Source of the DNA: Caulobacteraceae bacterium
Lineage (GTDB): Bacteria; Pseudomonadota; Alphaproteobacteria; Caulobacterales; Caulobacteraceae
DNA length: 22,853 nucleotides
Assembly (NCBI GenBank): GCA_947479185.1
Contig: CANJYY010000003.1
Span: 1 to 22,853, forward strand
Reading direction: 5' to 3'
In this document: piece after piece, positions 22,622 through 22,853 of the stretch
Position numbering within the stretch: position 1 is the first letter of the stretch
Layout: the number at the start of each line of letters is the position of its first letter
Notes under the pieces: generated by a model
Database searches by the model: none
Told to the model about the DNA's origin: nothing
The model's input: only the letters and a program-made list of their open reading frames with translations
Position numbers and translations under genes: made by a program

Positions 22622-22853
<232 letters not shown>

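Overview
The window is GC-rich (about 70 percent by eye), densely packed chromosomal DNA with strong third-position GC bias. Several features fit Caulobacteraceae (Caulobacter, Phenylobacterium or Brevundimonas), and Phenylobacterium/Caulobacter-like is my best guess: a primary-type crotonyl-CoA carboxylase/reductase together with ethylmalonyl-CoA mutase, a DUF6481-type protein, an extensin-like protein, an RHH/EF-hand protein beside an obg gene, and the two-hairpin GGGGAGGGGGACC intergenic repeat. I see no rRNA, tRNA, CRISPR, prophage or insertion sequence. Genes sit on both strands in short units, with many convergent pairs that touch at their stop codons.

Left part (1-6800): the 3' two-thirds of a DEAD-box RNA helicase with a DbpA-type RNA-binding domain and a long Arg/Pro tail; an inverted pair of REP-like hairpin repeats; an NTF2-like protein; a sorbosone-dehydrogenase-family lipoprotein; a charged coiled-coil DUF6481-type protein; a second NTF2-like protein; a GNAT acetyltransferase; a PLP aminotransferase that starts at TTG; and a FitAB/VapBC-type toxin-antitoxin pair with its own promoter and palindrome.

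Middle part (6800-12250): an SDR oxidoreductase, a short GH29 alpha-L-fucosidase lacking the usual C-terminal domain, an extensin-like membrane-anchored protein, a carboxymuconolactone-decarboxylase-family protein, a DHA2-like MFS transporter and two small membrane proteins, one of them only 54 residues long.

Central carbon block (12336-17404): ethylmalonyl-CoA mutase (ecm/meaA) and crotonyl-CoA carboxylase/reductase (ccr), the two signature enzymes of the ethylmalonyl-CoA pathway for acetyl-CoA assimilation. They flank a small exported protein and a crotonase-fold protein without the usual catalytic glutamates. A GCAACA-containing element recurs in the non-coding gaps of this block. A near-identical 20-base element lies upstream of both ecm and the carboxymuconolactone-decarboxylase gene 4 kb away.

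Right part (17400-22853): an exported HExxH protein, an MhpT-like aromatic-acid MFS transporter, a repeat-rich gap of about 380 bases, a small lipoprotein, signal peptidase I (lepB) behind a pair of palindromes 22 bases apart, a two-gene unit on the minus strand (serine-hydrolase lipoprotein, then a ribbon-helix-helix/transmembrane/EF-hand protein), and the start of obg. The ribbon-helix-helix/membrane/EF-hand protein, overlapping the end of the hydrolase gene by one base, is the best candidate for an undescribed system: it has the layout of a membrane-tethered DNA-binding protein that could read calcium in the periplasm.
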